Below are positions 17,732 to 27,309 of a stretch of DNA of 64,000 nt, one piece after another (position 1 is the first letter of the stretch; every line of letters begins with the position of its first letter). The stretch comes from an uncultured Campylobacter sp. (GTDB lineage: Bacteria; Campylobacterota; Campylobacteria; Campylobacterales; Campylobacteraceae), in the NCBI RefSeq assembly GCF_963526985.1, contig NZ_CAURPW010000007.1, positions 57,569 through 121,568 of the forward strand. Reading direction: 5' to 3'. The translations under genes were made by a program, and so were the position numbers. A model generated the notes under the pieces. That model made no database searches. It saw only the letters and a list, made by a program, of their open reading frames with translations, and was not told the origin of the DNA.

Positions 17732-18556
17732 TCAAATTTGATTGTCTTGTTTTTTATCCTGATAGCGGATGCTAAGCTGCGGCGATGGTATAGAGATGCC
17801 TTTAGCGTCAAATGCGAGCTTGACGCTCTCTAGCATAGCAAACTGTACATCCGAAAAATCATCGCTCGCACACCAAAATCTAGCTGTCAAATTTACGCTA
17901 TTTTCACCCAGACTCCCGACCCCGACGAATGGCTTTGGCTCTTTTAGTATCTTTTTATTTTCGGCAGCTAGGTTTAAAATGATCTCTTTTGCAAGCTTTA
18001 AATCGTCTTTATAATCTATGGAAAATATGAGCTCAACGCGCCTGGTGCCCTCTTTTGAGAAGTTTATTATGTTGCTGCTTATGATGCGTCCGTTTGGGAT
18101 AATGATAGTTTTGTGATCGGCTGTACGTAAAACGGTGCTAAACATATTGATCTCTTTGACTGCGCCTTGCACGCCTGCGACTTCTATGTGATCTTTGAGT
18201 TTAAACGGCCTAAAAAATATTATCAAAAACCCTGCGCCGATATTTGAAAAGGTATCTTTAAACGCCATACCGATAGCAAGACCGGCACCTAGCGCAGCAA
18301 CAAACATAGATGTCTCTACGCCCAAATTTGCGATCGCAGCTATAATTACAAAAGCCATGAGAAGCGTTTTGATGATATTTAGTAAAAAACTCGAAAGAGT
18401 TTCGTCAAGTCTAGAGGAAATGATTAATTTTGATATAAGATTTGTGATTTTAGCTACTAGCCATTTGCCGATAAGCAAGATGGCGATAGAACCTAAAATT
18501 TTTAAAGAATAGGATGAGATTAACGACCAAATAAGTTCGAATTTAATCTCATCCAT
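17732..18556 (-). CDS. small-conductance mechanosensitive channel (MscS family)
   Basis: 274 residues, close to E. coli MscS. Three hydrophobic helices lie in residues 10-110; the third is the glycine/alanine-rich pore helix (AALGAGLAIGMAFKDTFSNI). The beta domain follows with FRPFKLKDHIEVAGVQGAV, then the alpha/beta domain. It would open under membrane tension to release solutes during hypo-osmotic shock. It starts 21 bp after cadF reading on the same strand and may be read through from it. Confidence 0.92.
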   Translation of the reverse strand: MDEIKFELIWSLISSYSLKILGSIAILLIGKWLVAKITNLISKLIISSRLDETLSSFLLNIIKTLLMAFVIIAAIANLGVETSMFVAALGAGLAIGMAFKDTFSNIGAGFLIIFFRPFKLKDHIEVAGVQGAVKEINMFSTVLRTADHKTIIIPNGRIISSNIINFSKEGTRRVELIFSIDYKDDLKLAKEIILNLAAENKKILKEPKPFVGVGSLGENSVNLTARFWCASDDFSDVQFAMLESVKLAFDAKGISIPSPQLSIRYQDKKQDNQI

Positions 18557-18576
18557 GCATTATTAAGCTAGGCTAA

Positions 18577-19578
18577 TTATTTATTAAATCTAGCTTCAAC
18601 GCGTCTATTTTCAGCGCGTCCTTCTTTTGTTTTATTTGAAGCGACAGGTTTAAGCTCGCCGTATCCTACAGCAGTGATCTTGTCTGCGCTTACGCCAAGT
18701 TCTTCAAGAGCTTTAGCAACTGCATTTGCTCTTTTTTCAGATAGTTTTTGGTTGTAAGCCTCAGCGCCAACGCTGTCTGTATGTCCGCTTAGAACTACGC
18801 GGTAGCCTGGATTTTCGCCCATGAAGTTAGCTACTTTCTTGATCTCCTCAAGATATTTTGGAGTTATTTTATAGCTATCAAATGCAAAGTTTACGCCGAT
18901 ATCTCTAAGAACGATAACTTTCTCGCAACCAGTCTCGTCAACTACTACGCCTGCCGGTGTATTTGGGCATTGATCGACATCGTTTAAAACGCCGTCATTA
19001 TCATCGTCAAGGCTTACAGGAGCTGAAACAGGCTCAGCTTTTGGCGCCTCTGCAACTACAGGAGCATTTTTAGCACCGAAGCCAACTGCAAAACCTAGAG
19101 TATAGAATACATTGTGATCTGCGTGCTCGAATTTAATAGCATCTACCGCTTCAGCGCGTAGAGCAAAGTTATCGGTAATTTGATATCTCAAACCAAAGCC
19201 GTATTGACCAAATCCGCCGTCATCGTTTTTGACGAATTTTTTTGAGACATCCTCATATCCTGCGCCAAGCAAGCCGTAAAGAGATAGTTTTTCAGTTAGA
19301 CCGAAATCTTTAATAGCATTAACGAAATATCTAGTAGCCTTTCCGTCTACGCCGTACTCTCTTATCTTGTTAGTGTGGCTAAGACCGAGTTCTACGTGGT
19401 CTATAAAGAAATTTTCAAGGTTTCTTCCGATTCTTAAACCGATAGCTGACTGTTCATTTGTTCCCAAATTTCCTTCAGGATGAACGCCGCCTATTGTCGG
19501 AGTTAGTTCGTAATTGTAAGCTGAATCAGCAGCAAAAAGCGCAGTAGCAGCAACTAAAGCAAGAGCAATCTTTTTCAT
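18577..19578 (-). CDS. cadF: CadF-type outer-membrane OmpA-family protein
   Basis: 333 residues: signal peptide to about residue 17, an eight-strand beta-barrel (about 20-170), a linker with a thrombospondin-type Ca-binding stretch (DDDNDGVLNDVDQCPNTPAG), and a C-terminal OmpA peptidoglycan-binding domain (GHTDSVGAEAYNQKLSEKRA). It aligns with C. jejuni CadF over its whole length and sits before rpsI as Cj1478c does. The known fibronectin-binding FRLS motif of C. jejuni falls at YQIT here (residues 132-135), so adhesion to fibronectin by that motif is doubtful. The leader carries a short hairpin. Confidence 0.9.
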   Translation of the reverse strand: MKKIALALVAATALFAADSAYNYELTPTIGGVHPEGNLGTNEQSAIGLRIGRNLENFFIDHVELGLSHTNKIREYGVDGKATRYFVNAIKDFGLTEKLSLYGLLGAGYEDVSKKFVKNDDGGFGQYGFGLRYQITDNFALRAEAVDAIKFEHADHNVFYTLGFAVGFGAKNAPVVAEAPKAEPVSAPVSLDDDNDGVLNDVDQCPNTPAGVVVDETGCEKVIVLRDIGVNFAFDSYKITPKYLEEIKKVANFMGENPGYRVVLSGHTDSVGAEAYNQKLSEKRANAVAKALEELGVSADKITAVGYGELKPVASNKTKEGRAENRRVEARFNK

Positions 19579-19595
19579 AAGTTATCCTTTCTTTT

Positions 19596-19615
19596 GTCCC
19601 GTTTTTTCACGAGAC
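19596..19615 (-). promoter_or_regulatory. hairpin in the cadF 5' leader
   Basis: GTCTCGT-GAAAAA-ACGGGAC pairs over 7 bp with one G-U and ends 17 bp before the start codon, upstream of the AAAGGA ribosome site. It may stabilise the mRNA of this abundant porin-like protein or tune translation. Confidence 0.4.
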
Positions 19616-19713
19616 TATTTTTTGATTTTATCACTAATTTATAAATCTAAATTTAACATACAACTTGAGACATATCAGTCTTTCCAGATTATATACCTCA
19701 TCTCCAAAATCTA

Positions 19714-19733
19714 AAAGCCGACGAAACGGCTTT
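19714..19733 (-). terminator. terminator of rplM-rpsI
   Basis: AAAGCCG/CGGCTTT stem with a 6-nt loop, then TTAGATTTTGG on the minus strand, 10 bp after the rpsI stop. Confidence 0.65.
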
Positions 19734-19742
19734 AGCAAACTA

Positions 19743-20132
19743 TTAGCGTTTAGAGAATTGCGGGCTTCTTCTAGCTTTTCTTCTACCGAATTTCTTACGC
19801 TCAACAACGCGTGAGTCGCGAGTTAGTAGGCCTTTTGGTTTTAGAGTTGCTCTAAAGTCGGTGTCAAATAGAGCCAATGCTCTTGATATACCGTGTCTTA
19901 GCGCCTCAGCCTGAGCAGAGTATCCGCCACCTAGAGTCGTTGCAGTTACGTCTACAGAGCTCTCTTGTTTTGTTAAAAGTAGAGGTTGAACTACTTTTAG
20001 CTTGATAGCCTCGTGTCCGCCGAGCCAAGTGTTTAGATCAAGTCCATTTACTAAAATTTTACCGCTGCCCGGTTTTAGCCAGACTTTCGCTACGGCAGTT
20101 TTTCTTTTACCGGTTGCATAAACTTTCGCCAT
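19743..20132 (-). CDS. rpsI: 30S ribosomal protein S9
   Basis: 129 residues, beginning MAKVYATGKRKTAVAKVWL and ending in the universal basic tail KKFGRRKARRSPQFSKR, whose last residues reach the P-site tRNA. It follows rplM by 2 bp, the usual L13-S9 operon, and ends at a terminator. Confidence 0.98.
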   Translation of the reverse strand: MAKVYATGKRKTAVAKVWLKPGSGKILVNGLDLNTWLGGHEAIKLKVVQPLLLTKQESSVDVTATTLGGGYSAQAEALRHGISRALALFDTDFRATLKPKGLLTRDSRVVERKKFGRRKARRSPQFSKR

Positions 20133-20134
20133 GA

Positions 20135-20563
20135 TTATTTTCCTTCTTTTTTAGCTATTTGAGCCGTGTGCGGATGCTCGCTGCCGGCGTAAACTTTTAG
20201 TTTTTTTATCATCTCTCTGCCGAGTTTTGTTTTTGGAAGCATTCCGCGAACGGCTAGCTTGAACAGTTTTTCAGGTTTGTCAGCCAGAAGCTCGCCGAAT
20301 TTCTCGCTTTTAGTGCTACCGAAATATCCTGAATGGCGATGATAAAGCTTTTGCTCGGCTTTATTGTTGCCCGTAAATTCGGCTTTAGAAGCGTTGATTA
20401 TGATAACGTAATCGCCGCAATCGACATTCGGAGTGAAATTTGGCTTATGCTTACCGCGAAGCAACGTAGCTACCTCGGTTAGCAATCTACCAAAACGCTT
20501 GCCTGCCGCGTCAAGCACGATCCACTCGCGCTCCACTTCGTTTGGTTTTGTTATTTTCGTCAT
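20135..20563 (-). CDS. rplM: 50S ribosomal protein L13
   Basis: 142 residues. WIVLDAAGKRFGRLLTEVA, the GDYVIIINA segment and RGMLPKTKLGREMIKKLKVY are the conserved blocks. First gene of the L13-S9 pair, with an AAAGGGTAAG ribosome site. As in C. jejuni it is followed upstream on the same strand by the addAB genes. Confidence 0.98.
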   Translation of the reverse strand: MTKITKPNEVEREWIVLDAAGKRFGRLLTEVATLLRGKHKPNFTPNVDCGDYVIIINASKAEFTGNNKAEQKLYHRHSGYFGSTKSEKFGELLADKPEKLFKLAVRGMLPKTKLGREMIKKLKVYAGSEHPHTAQIAKKEGK

Positions 20564-20638
20564 TTCTTACCCTTTAGATAATTTTAAGTCGTGATTGTAT
20601 TCAAATGCACCTTACAGATAGCTTAATTTAAGCTATAT

Positions 20639-23434
20639 TTAAATATCAATACTTCGAATTTCGTCCCGCAAAGCGTAAAATATCGCCGCCCTCACGCTCA
20701 AATTCGGGTAAATTTGAGCTAGTATTTTTTTATACTCCTCAACCTGCGCGATATTTTCATCTATATTTTTATCGCTCGTTTTATAGTCGATCACGCAGAT
20801 TTCGGTCTCGTCCAAGCAGAGCAGGTCAAGCTGCTTTAGCGCGCCCTCATAACGCAAAGGCTGCTCTTTAAACACCTTCTTTGCCTGCGTCATTTGCTTA
20901 AATTTAGGCTCGTTTATCAAATTTAGTCCGCGCGCGTAAATTTCATCCAGCTCGCCCTCGTCCAAAAATTTATGAAAAGCGTTTCGCATCGAAATTTGCG
21001 CCGTTTTTAGCGAGCTCTCGTCAAATTTTTCCGCCATCTCGAGCAGATAGTGTAGCGCCAAACCAAAATAAATCGCCTTTTGATTTTTTCCCTCGGATTT
21101 TGGCGTTTCATCTACGATTTGCTTTGAAATTTGAACTAACTCAATAGGCTCAAATTTACCTGCTACACTCAAATTTCGAGCCTTGCTAGGCGTCGGTTCG
21201 CCGAAGCTAAAATCAACCAAATCAAGATACTCTATAGCCTCGCCGTTACTCTCGTACGCCCCAAAAAAGCTCGGGTTTCTGCCGTTTGCGTCCGTTTTTT
21301 TGACGATGATTAGTCCGCCAATCGCCCGCGTTAGCGCGACGTATAGCTTATTCATATCTTCTTCGCGCTCGAGCCGCGCCGCCTTTTCTTTTAGCCTTGC
21401 AAAATCCTCGTCGATGCACTGTTTTTTGACGTTGTGTCGCACCTGCCAGGAACCCGTACCCGCGTCGTACTCAGCGATGAAATTTGACCCGTCGTGCCGT
21501 CCGGCGCCCATTTTATCGCATACGATCACGTTTTCAAACTCCAGACCCTTTGACTTGTGGACGGTCATTATTTTCACGCCCTCGCCGCTTTTTGCGCTCG
21601 CTTTTGTCTCAAATCTATCAAGATTATAGATAAACTCGGTCAAATTTGAATACGGCTGCGCTAACTCAAGTAGTCGCAAAACGTCCGCGTCGCTCATATC
21701 TACGCCTAGCCTGACCGCTAGATAGTGCAGGCTCTCAAGCGCCGATTTTTGCGGATTTACGCTTAACTTTACGGCGTTTACGTCTAGGATCGCCTCGGTA
21801 TTTAGCTTGTAAATTCGCTCGCCAAATAGGCAAAATTTAGCGTACTCCACTACTGCGCGCGCGTTTTTGCTCGCTAGTAGCGGCATCACACCCTCGCTCA
21901 CGCTTTTTACGCCCACCTCGCTCAGCAAATTTGAGATTTTATTTATATCGTCGTTTTTCCAGCAAAGCACGGTGATATCATCCTCGTAGACACCTTTTCC
22001 AAGCAGAAATTTAACCTGCTGCGCAGCCTCCATCGCCACGTCATCGCCGCTACTTACACGCACGAATCCAAGATCATCCTCCTCCGCCTCAAAATACGGC
22101 ATCTGTCCTACCAAATTTACCCGCTCGCCCTCTTTTTGGGGCGTTCTTTGCGGTTTAAAATTTTCGATCTTGCCTGCAAATACGGCGTTTGTAAATCTAA
22201 CCAGCGCCTTTTTGCTGCGGTAATTTACCTCCAAATTTTGCGCTTTGATCTGCGGAAAATCGCGCATCAGCTTGCCAAAAAGCTCCTTTTTGCCTCCGCG
22301 AAAACGGTAAATACTCTGCTTTACGTCGCCGACGTAAAAAAAGCTGCCAAGCCCGTTTTGTCCGTATCCGGCGACGATTTCCTCGATGAGAGGACGCATG
22401 ATCTCGTACTGCGCGACGTTGGTGTCCTGAAATTCGTCGATGAGCAGGTGATTTATACGTCCGTCGAGCCTAAAATAAAGCATCTGCGCGTCCGTCTCGC
22501 CGCCCCTTAAAAGCTCGTAAACTAGGCGCGTCACGTCGCTAAAGGCGAGCGAATTTAGCCTCTTGTTTAGCGAGATTTTGCACTCTTTATAGATTTTTAA
22601 AAATCTAGCAAGCTCCGCGATTTTATACTCCTCTAGCTCGTCAAGATAGCGTTTTAGCCGCGCCTTTAACGTAAAAAACATCCCGTCGAGCTCCGGCGTA
22701 TAAATTTTAGAAAACGTACGATAATCAAGGCTCGCGCGCGACATAAAAGATCGAGCTAAAATTTCGCCGGGACTCCCCTCTTTCACGGCACTTTGAGCGT
22801 CTTTGCCGCCGCCTCTAGCTAGGACGTATTCGCGCATATTTTTTAGCGCTTCTTCTACGCCGCTTTCGTTTGGAAACGCCGCATTTTCGCTGCTTTTTAG
22901 CTCGCCGAAATTTTCGTAAAACATCTCCAAGCTCTCAAAAAAGCTACTCTGACTGCGCTCGGCCGTCGCTATCAAATTCGCAAGCGCTTTTAGTAGCCGC
23001 ATATCTTTGCTCACGCTCGCGACAAACTCGCCCCGCTGCAGCTCGTTTAAATTTTCGCTCACTTCAAAATCCGCGCTTAGCCCCAAATTTAAGCAAAAGC
23101 TGCGCAGAATGCCGACGAAAAATGAGTCAAACGTGCCGATTTTTAGATCGCTTTCTAAAAAATGAGTCGCCTGCGCGTCGCGCATGGCTAAAATCTTATC
23201 CCTGCCCGCGCCCAAAATTTGCTCCAGCTCGGCTAGCTCCGCGCCCTTTTCCTCGAGCCGCAAAAAGGTCTGCACGATACGCTCTTTCATCTCATTAGCG
23301 GCCTTTTTGGTAAAGGTCAGCGCCGTGATCTCGCGCGCGTCGGCGCCTGATAGCAAAATCGCGATAAAACGCACGCTAAGCGCGAAGGTCTTGCCGCTAC
23401 CCGCACTCGCCTCAAGGGCCAAAAACGGCTTCAT
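20639..23434 (-). CDS. addA: AddA helicase-nuclease subunit (RecB-like)
   Basis: 931 residues. UvrD/RecB-type helicase motifs in order: Walker A ASAGSGKT (residues 8-15), LLIDEFQDTN (motif II), GDVKQSIYRFRGG (III), TVHKSKGLEFENVIV (V) and LYVALTRA (VI). The C-terminus has the nuclease motif VIDYKTS. With AddB it resects double-strand breaks for RecA loading. It is shorter than Bacillus AddA, as usual in epsilonproteobacteria. Its start overlaps the addB stop by 4 bp, so the two are translated together. Confidence 0.94.
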   Translation of the reverse strand: MKPFLALEASAGSGKTFALSVRFIAILLSGADAREITALTFTKKAANEMKERIVQTFLRLEEKGAELAELEQILGAGRDKILAMRDAQATHFLESDLKIGTFDSFFVGILRSFCLNLGLSADFEVSENLNELQRGEFVASVSKDMRLLKALANLIATAERSQSSFFESLEMFYENFGELKSSENAAFPNESGVEEALKNMREYVLARGGGKDAQSAVKEGSPGEILARSFMSRASLDYRTFSKIYTPELDGMFFTLKARLKRYLDELEEYKIAELARFLKIYKECKISLNKRLNSLAFSDVTRLVYELLRGGETDAQMLYFRLDGRINHLLIDEFQDTNVAQYEIMRPLIEEIVAGYGQNGLGSFFYVGDVKQSIYRFRGGKKELFGKLMRDFPQIKAQNLEVNYRSKKALVRFTNAVFAGKIENFKPQRTPQKEGERVNLVGQMPYFEAEEDDLGFVRVSSGDDVAMEAAQQVKFLLGKGVYEDDITVLCWKNDDINKISNLLSEVGVKSVSEGVMPLLASKNARAVVEYAKFCLFGERIYKLNTEAILDVNAVKLSVNPQKSALESLHYLAVRLGVDMSDADVLRLLELAQPYSNLTEFIYNLDRFETKASAKSGEGVKIMTVHKSKGLEFENVIVCDKMGAGRHDGSNFIAEYDAGTGSWQVRHNVKKQCIDEDFARLKEKAARLEREEDMNKLYVALTRAIGGLIIVKKTDANGRNPSFFGAYESNGEAIEYLDLVDFSFGEPTPSKARNLSVAGKFEPIELVQISKQIVDETPKSEGKNQKAIYFGLALHYLLEMAEKFDESSLKTAQISMRNAFHKFLDEGELDEIYARGLNLINEPKFKQMTQAKKVFKEQPLRYEGALKQLDLLCLDETEICVIDYKTSDKNIDENIAQVEEYKKILAQIYPNLSVRAAIFYALRDEIRSIDI

Positions 23435-26013
23435 AGCTCGCCTTTCACTAAAATTTTATAGTCTTCGTATTCGCTCATCGCGCCCTTGGCCTCCCCAAAA
23501 TTTATCGGCGTGTTGTTGATGGATTTTAGCTGCTCGATCGCCTCGCCCAGCGTGTCAGTACTAGCCTCGCTAGCAACCAGATTCATATTATCTTTTAGAT
23601 CGTAAAAATACCCCTCGCAAGGCCTACCCACGAGCGCCTCGTAAAAGGGTATTTGCAGCGATTTGGCGTCAAATTTTCCGCTTTTATAATCAATCACCGC
23701 TAGCTCGCCGCCGCACACGTCTATGCGATCGATTTTGCCCGTTATGCGCACGCCCGCAAAGACGCTATCAAGCTCTTTTTCAAGCCCATGCACGCGCCAT
23801 CCAGCCTCATATCTAGCGTCTTCTACGGCCTTAAAATTCTCCATCTTTATCATCGTTATCTCGCGCTCTAGCGGCGGCGTGTTTAGCTCTCTTAGCACCG
23901 TTTCAAATTTACCCAGATCAAACCTCTCAAATTTAGAGTAATACTCAAAAAGCGCCCTGTGTAGCGAGTTGCCAAAGTCTGCCGCGGACGCCGTTTGCGG
24001 CATCACGGGCGGTTTTACGTTTAAAATATATCTGTAATAATACCGCCGCGGGCACTGCAAATAGGTATTTAGCCTGCTAAAAGAGAGCGGGATAGCGAAA
24101 AAATCATGCTTGACGATGATATCTTGCTCGAAAATTTTAGGCTTTGCGGGCGTTTTTCGCGTAAAATTTATCAAATTTACGGTTTGACGGTTTTGGCTCG
24201 GCGTTTTGTTTTGCGCCGCTTTTTCGCCAAATTTATCGGCCGAATTTAGCTCGTTCTGCGCTTCGTCAAATTCAAACAAACTCCGTTCTTTGGCGGTTTT
24301 TGTTTGTTTGGATTTAGCCTCGTTTCTTTCGTCAAGATGCGGGTTCATCTCGCTCTCAATTTTTTGCTCCTCCGCAAAATCAGCCTCCGCGTCAAATTCG
24401 CCGTTAAACAGCGCCGCATAGCTTTCGTCGCTAAATCTCGCGTCCTCCACGGCGTTAAATTCGCCCAGAAATCTCGACGCGATTTTCTCCTCGTTTGCCG
24501 CGTAGCATATCGCGGCTTTTTTCGCGCCGCTAATTAGGCTCTCGTAGTAAAATCTCTGCAAATTTTCGCGGTCCACGTAGCCGATGAGCCCCGCTTTTTG
24601 GCGCACGCGCGAGCTCAAAAACATCTCGTTTACGCTGCGCTTTGGTACCAAATCGTCGTTAAAATCAAGCACTATGACGCCATCAAATTTTAACCCGCGA
24701 CTCTCCAAAACGCCCATGACGCCGATCTTGCCGCCGCCTACGTGATCAAGCCTAAGCCTAGCTAGCTTTATCAAAAATATCTCGCAAATTTGACGTAGCG
24801 TAAAGCTAAAGTACCTAGCCAAACTCTGCGCGTAAAATAGCTCCTCTCGCGTTTTTTGCGCGGCTGCGTGGTCGCTCTCAAGCGCCAAAATCTCCTCCAT
24901 AAGCGCCCTAAAATCCTCAAACGAGCAAGGCGCTTCAAAATCGTTTTTAAATTTAGCAAACAGCTCGGAGCAGACGCCAAGCTCGTGCAGATTAAACTCG
25001 AATTCGTTAAAACTCGCGTAGTTATCCTCGCTCAAATTTACGCGGATTTTGTCGTTTATCGCGGTTACTATGCACTTTAAAATTTGAAAAAACCGCGTGC
25101 GGGTAAAGCTCTCGCCCATCGCGAAGTTAAACATCTTGCCGCGGTCGTGCAGGCGCAAGATCTCGGCAAAGCTCTCATCGGGCAAGATGACGGCGATGTT
25201 TTCGGGCTTGATACCATCAGCCACAAACTCGCTAGCCTTTGCCATCGCGTAGGCCGCTTGCAAGCTTCTAGCGCTAAAGCTTCTTTTTAAAACGAGCGGA
25301 TTTTTGCGCAAGACGCCCGTTTTTTTTAGCTCGCGCGAGCTCAAATTTAGCTCAAATTCGCCGTATAGGCTAAACTCGCTCGAGTCAATGCCCGAAATTT
25401 CGGCTAGTTTTAGGATCAGTTTTTTGTTAAATTTACTAGTTTGAAAGATGATTTTTAGCGTCGTTAGCTTTGCGATCTCGCTAAACAGCTCCCACTCAAA
25501 TTCGCTCAAAAAGCCGTCTACTTCAAGATAAATCTCGCGAAATTCTCTCACAAACCCGCCGTTTAGCCGGTAAATTTCAGGTAGCGCGATGCCGTCGTAT
25601 AGATTTTCGGCCGCGAGCAGCTCCTTATATCGCGCAAGCACCGCCTCGAGGATACCCAGATGCTCCTCGTAATCGGCGTAAATATCGCTAAATTTAAGAT
25701 CCGCCACGCTCTTTTTGCTGATGGCGAGCTCCTTAAAAAAGCTAAAAAGATAGTCGTTGTTTTTTAAAAATGCAAAAAACTCGGACGGGATACGCAGCCG
25801 CTCGGAGGCCTCTCTCACGCTAGCGCAGGCTCGCTGCATCAGCACCAGCGCGTACGCCTCGTCCGCCTCAAAGCGCCCCGGCACCAGCACGGCCTTTTGC
25901 TCAAACTGCGCTATCGTCATGGCCTTTGGCACGAGTTCGTTTTGAAATTTCGCGTTAAATTCGCGGATCTTTCGCGAGTTGGTAAAGATATAAAGTTTGT
26001 CTAAATTTTGCAT
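23431..26013 (-). CDS. addB: AddB nuclease subunit
   Basis: 860 residues. The N-terminal region is a helicase-like fold without a visible Walker A lysine motif (it starts LYIFTNSRKIREFNAKFQNE), while a degenerate motif with ESRGLKFDGVIVLDFND remains. The C-terminal PD-(D/E)XK nuclease is clear: RLNTYLQCPRRYYYRYIL with an Fe-S-type Cys, then GKIDRIDV and AVIDYKSG. It cleaves the second strand during break processing with AddA. About residues 550-610 are a low-complexity, Glu/Lys/Asn-rich insert not expected in the core. Orthologue by position: Cj1482c. Confidence 0.9.
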   Translation of the reverse strand: MQNLDKLYIFTNSRKIREFNAKFQNELVPKAMTIAQFEQKAVLVPGRFEADEAYALVLMQRACASVREASERLRIPSEFFAFLKNNDYLFSFFKELAISKKSVADLKFSDIYADYEEHLGILEAVLARYKELLAAENLYDGIALPEIYRLNGGFVREFREIYLEVDGFLSEFEWELFSEIAKLTTLKIIFQTSKFNKKLILKLAEISGIDSSEFSLYGEFELNLSSRELKKTGVLRKNPLVLKRSFSARSLQAAYAMAKASEFVADGIKPENIAVILPDESFAEILRLHDRGKMFNFAMGESFTRTRFFQILKCIVTAINDKIRVNLSEDNYASFNEFEFNLHELGVCSELFAKFKNDFEAPCSFEDFRALMEEILALESDHAAAQKTREELFYAQSLARYFSFTLRQICEIFLIKLARLRLDHVGGGKIGVMGVLESRGLKFDGVIVLDFNDDLVPKRSVNEMFLSSRVRQKAGLIGYVDRENLQRFYYESLISGAKKAAICYAANEEKIASRFLGEFNAVEDARFSDESYAALFNGEFDAEADFAEEQKIESEMNPHLDERNEAKSKQTKTAKERSLFEFDEAQNELNSADKFGEKAAQNKTPSQNRQTVNLINFTRKTPAKPKIFEQDIIVKHDFFAIPLSFSRLNTYLQCPRRYYYRYILNVKPPVMPQTASAADFGNSLHRALFEYYSKFERFDLGKFETVLRELNTPPLEREITMIKMENFKAVEDARYEAGWRVHGLEKELDSVFAGVRITGKIDRIDVCGGELAVIDYKSGKFDAKSLQIPFYEALVGRPCEGYFYDLKDNMNLVASEASTDTLGEAIEQLKSINNTPINFGEAKGAMSEYEDYKILVKGEL

Positions 26014-26071
26014 AGAGGCTCTTTGTTTTTTGCCGCAATAATAACCCAGAGCGGCTGAAAATCAAAGAAAA

Positions 26072-26542
26072 CTAGCGCGCCTCGAAGCTAAATTTATAAA
26101 AGCCCGTGTCGTTTGCGTCGGAGATTTTTAGCAAAATTTGCCATTTGCCTTTTTTGGGGAGCGTTACGGGCTGTGTTTTTAAAATTTGCCCGTCGAATTT
26201 AGCGTTTAAATTTTGATTTTGCTCGTTCGTCGCGGGTCTGGTTAGTAAAATCTCGTACGTGAAATTCGGCGCCACCGAGCCGTTTTTGCTCTCGACGGCG
26301 ATCTTAAAGTATCCGCTTAATCCGTCAAATTCCGGTTCAAATTTAAGGGCGTATTTGGCGTCAAATCTGCGCTGGCTAGCCTCGATCTCGTTTATATTTT
26401 CATCGACGTTTTGGTAGCGCTCGAAGTAAAACTCGTCCATCTCCACGGGGTTTTTCACGGCCAGAATGATGGTCGCTACGCAGGAGGCGACTATCAAAAT
26501 AAGCGAGATAACGATAGCGTGAGGCCAGTAGTTTTTAGCCAT
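26072..26542 (-). CDS. FixH-family cytochrome oxidase assembly protein
   Basis: 156 residues from ATG 26542. A start 14 codons further upstream is possible, but the GGAGGAAAA ribosome site sits right before 26542 and the 8-bp overlap with the preceding gene supports it. One N-terminal helix (HAIVISLILIVASCVATIIL) anchors a periplasmic beta domain (GLSGYFKIAVESKNG, then PKKGKWQILLKI), the FixH layout. FixH/CcoG-type proteins help put copper or heme into cbb3 oxidase, encoded just upstream in the same direction. Confidence 0.8.
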   Translation of the reverse strand: MAKNYWPHAIVISLILIVASCVATIILAVKNPVEMDEFYFERYQNVDENINEIEASQRRFDAKYALKFEPEFDGLSGYFKIAVESKNGSVAPNFTYEILLTRPATNEQNQNLNAKFDGQILKTQPVTLPKKGKWQILLKISDANDTGFYKFSFEAR

Positions 26543-27209
26543 TTTTCCTCCTAAATTTTCTAAACGCAGCGGCGCAAACGACAAGAGCTATAGAGCCGTA
26601 GATAAAAATCCTAAATACATCTAGCGTCAGACGGTTTTGGCTGCCGATAGCGTTTTGCAAGCTCACGCCCTTACTCGCGGCGATCTGTTCGGCAAGATCC
26701 GCGTAGCCGTTTAAAAGGGCGGCGTTAAAGATATCTTTGCCGTTTTTGGACGCCAGTATCGGCAAAATAGAGCCCGAGCTTGGATAGGGGCTTAAAATTT
26801 TTTCTTTATCAAAAAGCTTTAGCGTCTGGGGATCGGCAAAAATTTCCACCTTATGCTCCGCTTTAGCAAGCATCAAAAGCGCGTAAGGCGGTGTTAAATT
26901 TAGCTGCGCGGCCGCTTCTTTTAGCGTTTTACCCCCTAGGCTCTCATAAACCGCAACCCCGGCAAACACGCCGCTTTTGCTAGCTAACTCCTCGCCCAAA
27001 ACCGCGATTTTCTCGCTCACGGCCTGGCTTAGGATGTTTTGATTTACTAAAACTATCTCGCGAGGCAAATCTGAACCCTGCAAAGTCGCCGCGCCGTAAA
27101 AAATAAAAAGCAAAAAGATAAAAAATGCGCGGGTCAAATTTGTAAATTTGAGCGCGAGAAAGTGAGAAAGGATAGTTAAATTTGAGCGAGCGTAATTTAT
27201 AAATTTCAT
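26535..27209 (-). CDS. membrane-anchored periplasmic protein, possibly TPM-domain
   Basis: 224 residues with an N-terminal signal or anchor helix (AFFIFLLFIFYGAATLQG) and a C-terminal helix (FRIFIYGSIALVVCAAAF) followed by basic residues. The part between (about 48-195) has the alpha/beta pattern of TPM domains: VLVNQNILSQAVSEKIAVLGEE, VAVYESLGG, and LLMLAKAEHKVEIFAD. The position is that of Cj1484c. TPM proteins act in membrane-protein repair or assembly, so a role in cbb3 assembly is possible but unproven. It overlaps the FixH gene by 8 bp. Confidence 0.65.
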   Translation of the reverse strand: MKFINYARSNLTILSHFLALKFTNLTRAFFIFLLFIFYGAATLQGSDLPREIVLVNQNILSQAVSEKIAVLGEELASKSGVFAGVAVYESLGGKTLKEAAAQLNLTPPYALLMLAKAEHKVEIFADPQTLKLFDKEKILSPYPSSGSILPILASKNGKDIFNAALLNGYADLAEQIAASKGVSLQNAIGSQNRLTLDVFRIFIYGSIALVVCAAAFRKFRRKNG

Positions 27210-27309
27210 CGGCTAAGTCGCGTATTTTCGCGCAAAACACAAAGCGAGCCGCTTAAATCTAAAATTTGAAAAAGAGCGGCAGAGTCTGCGCTCTTTGATT
27301 TATCAAATT

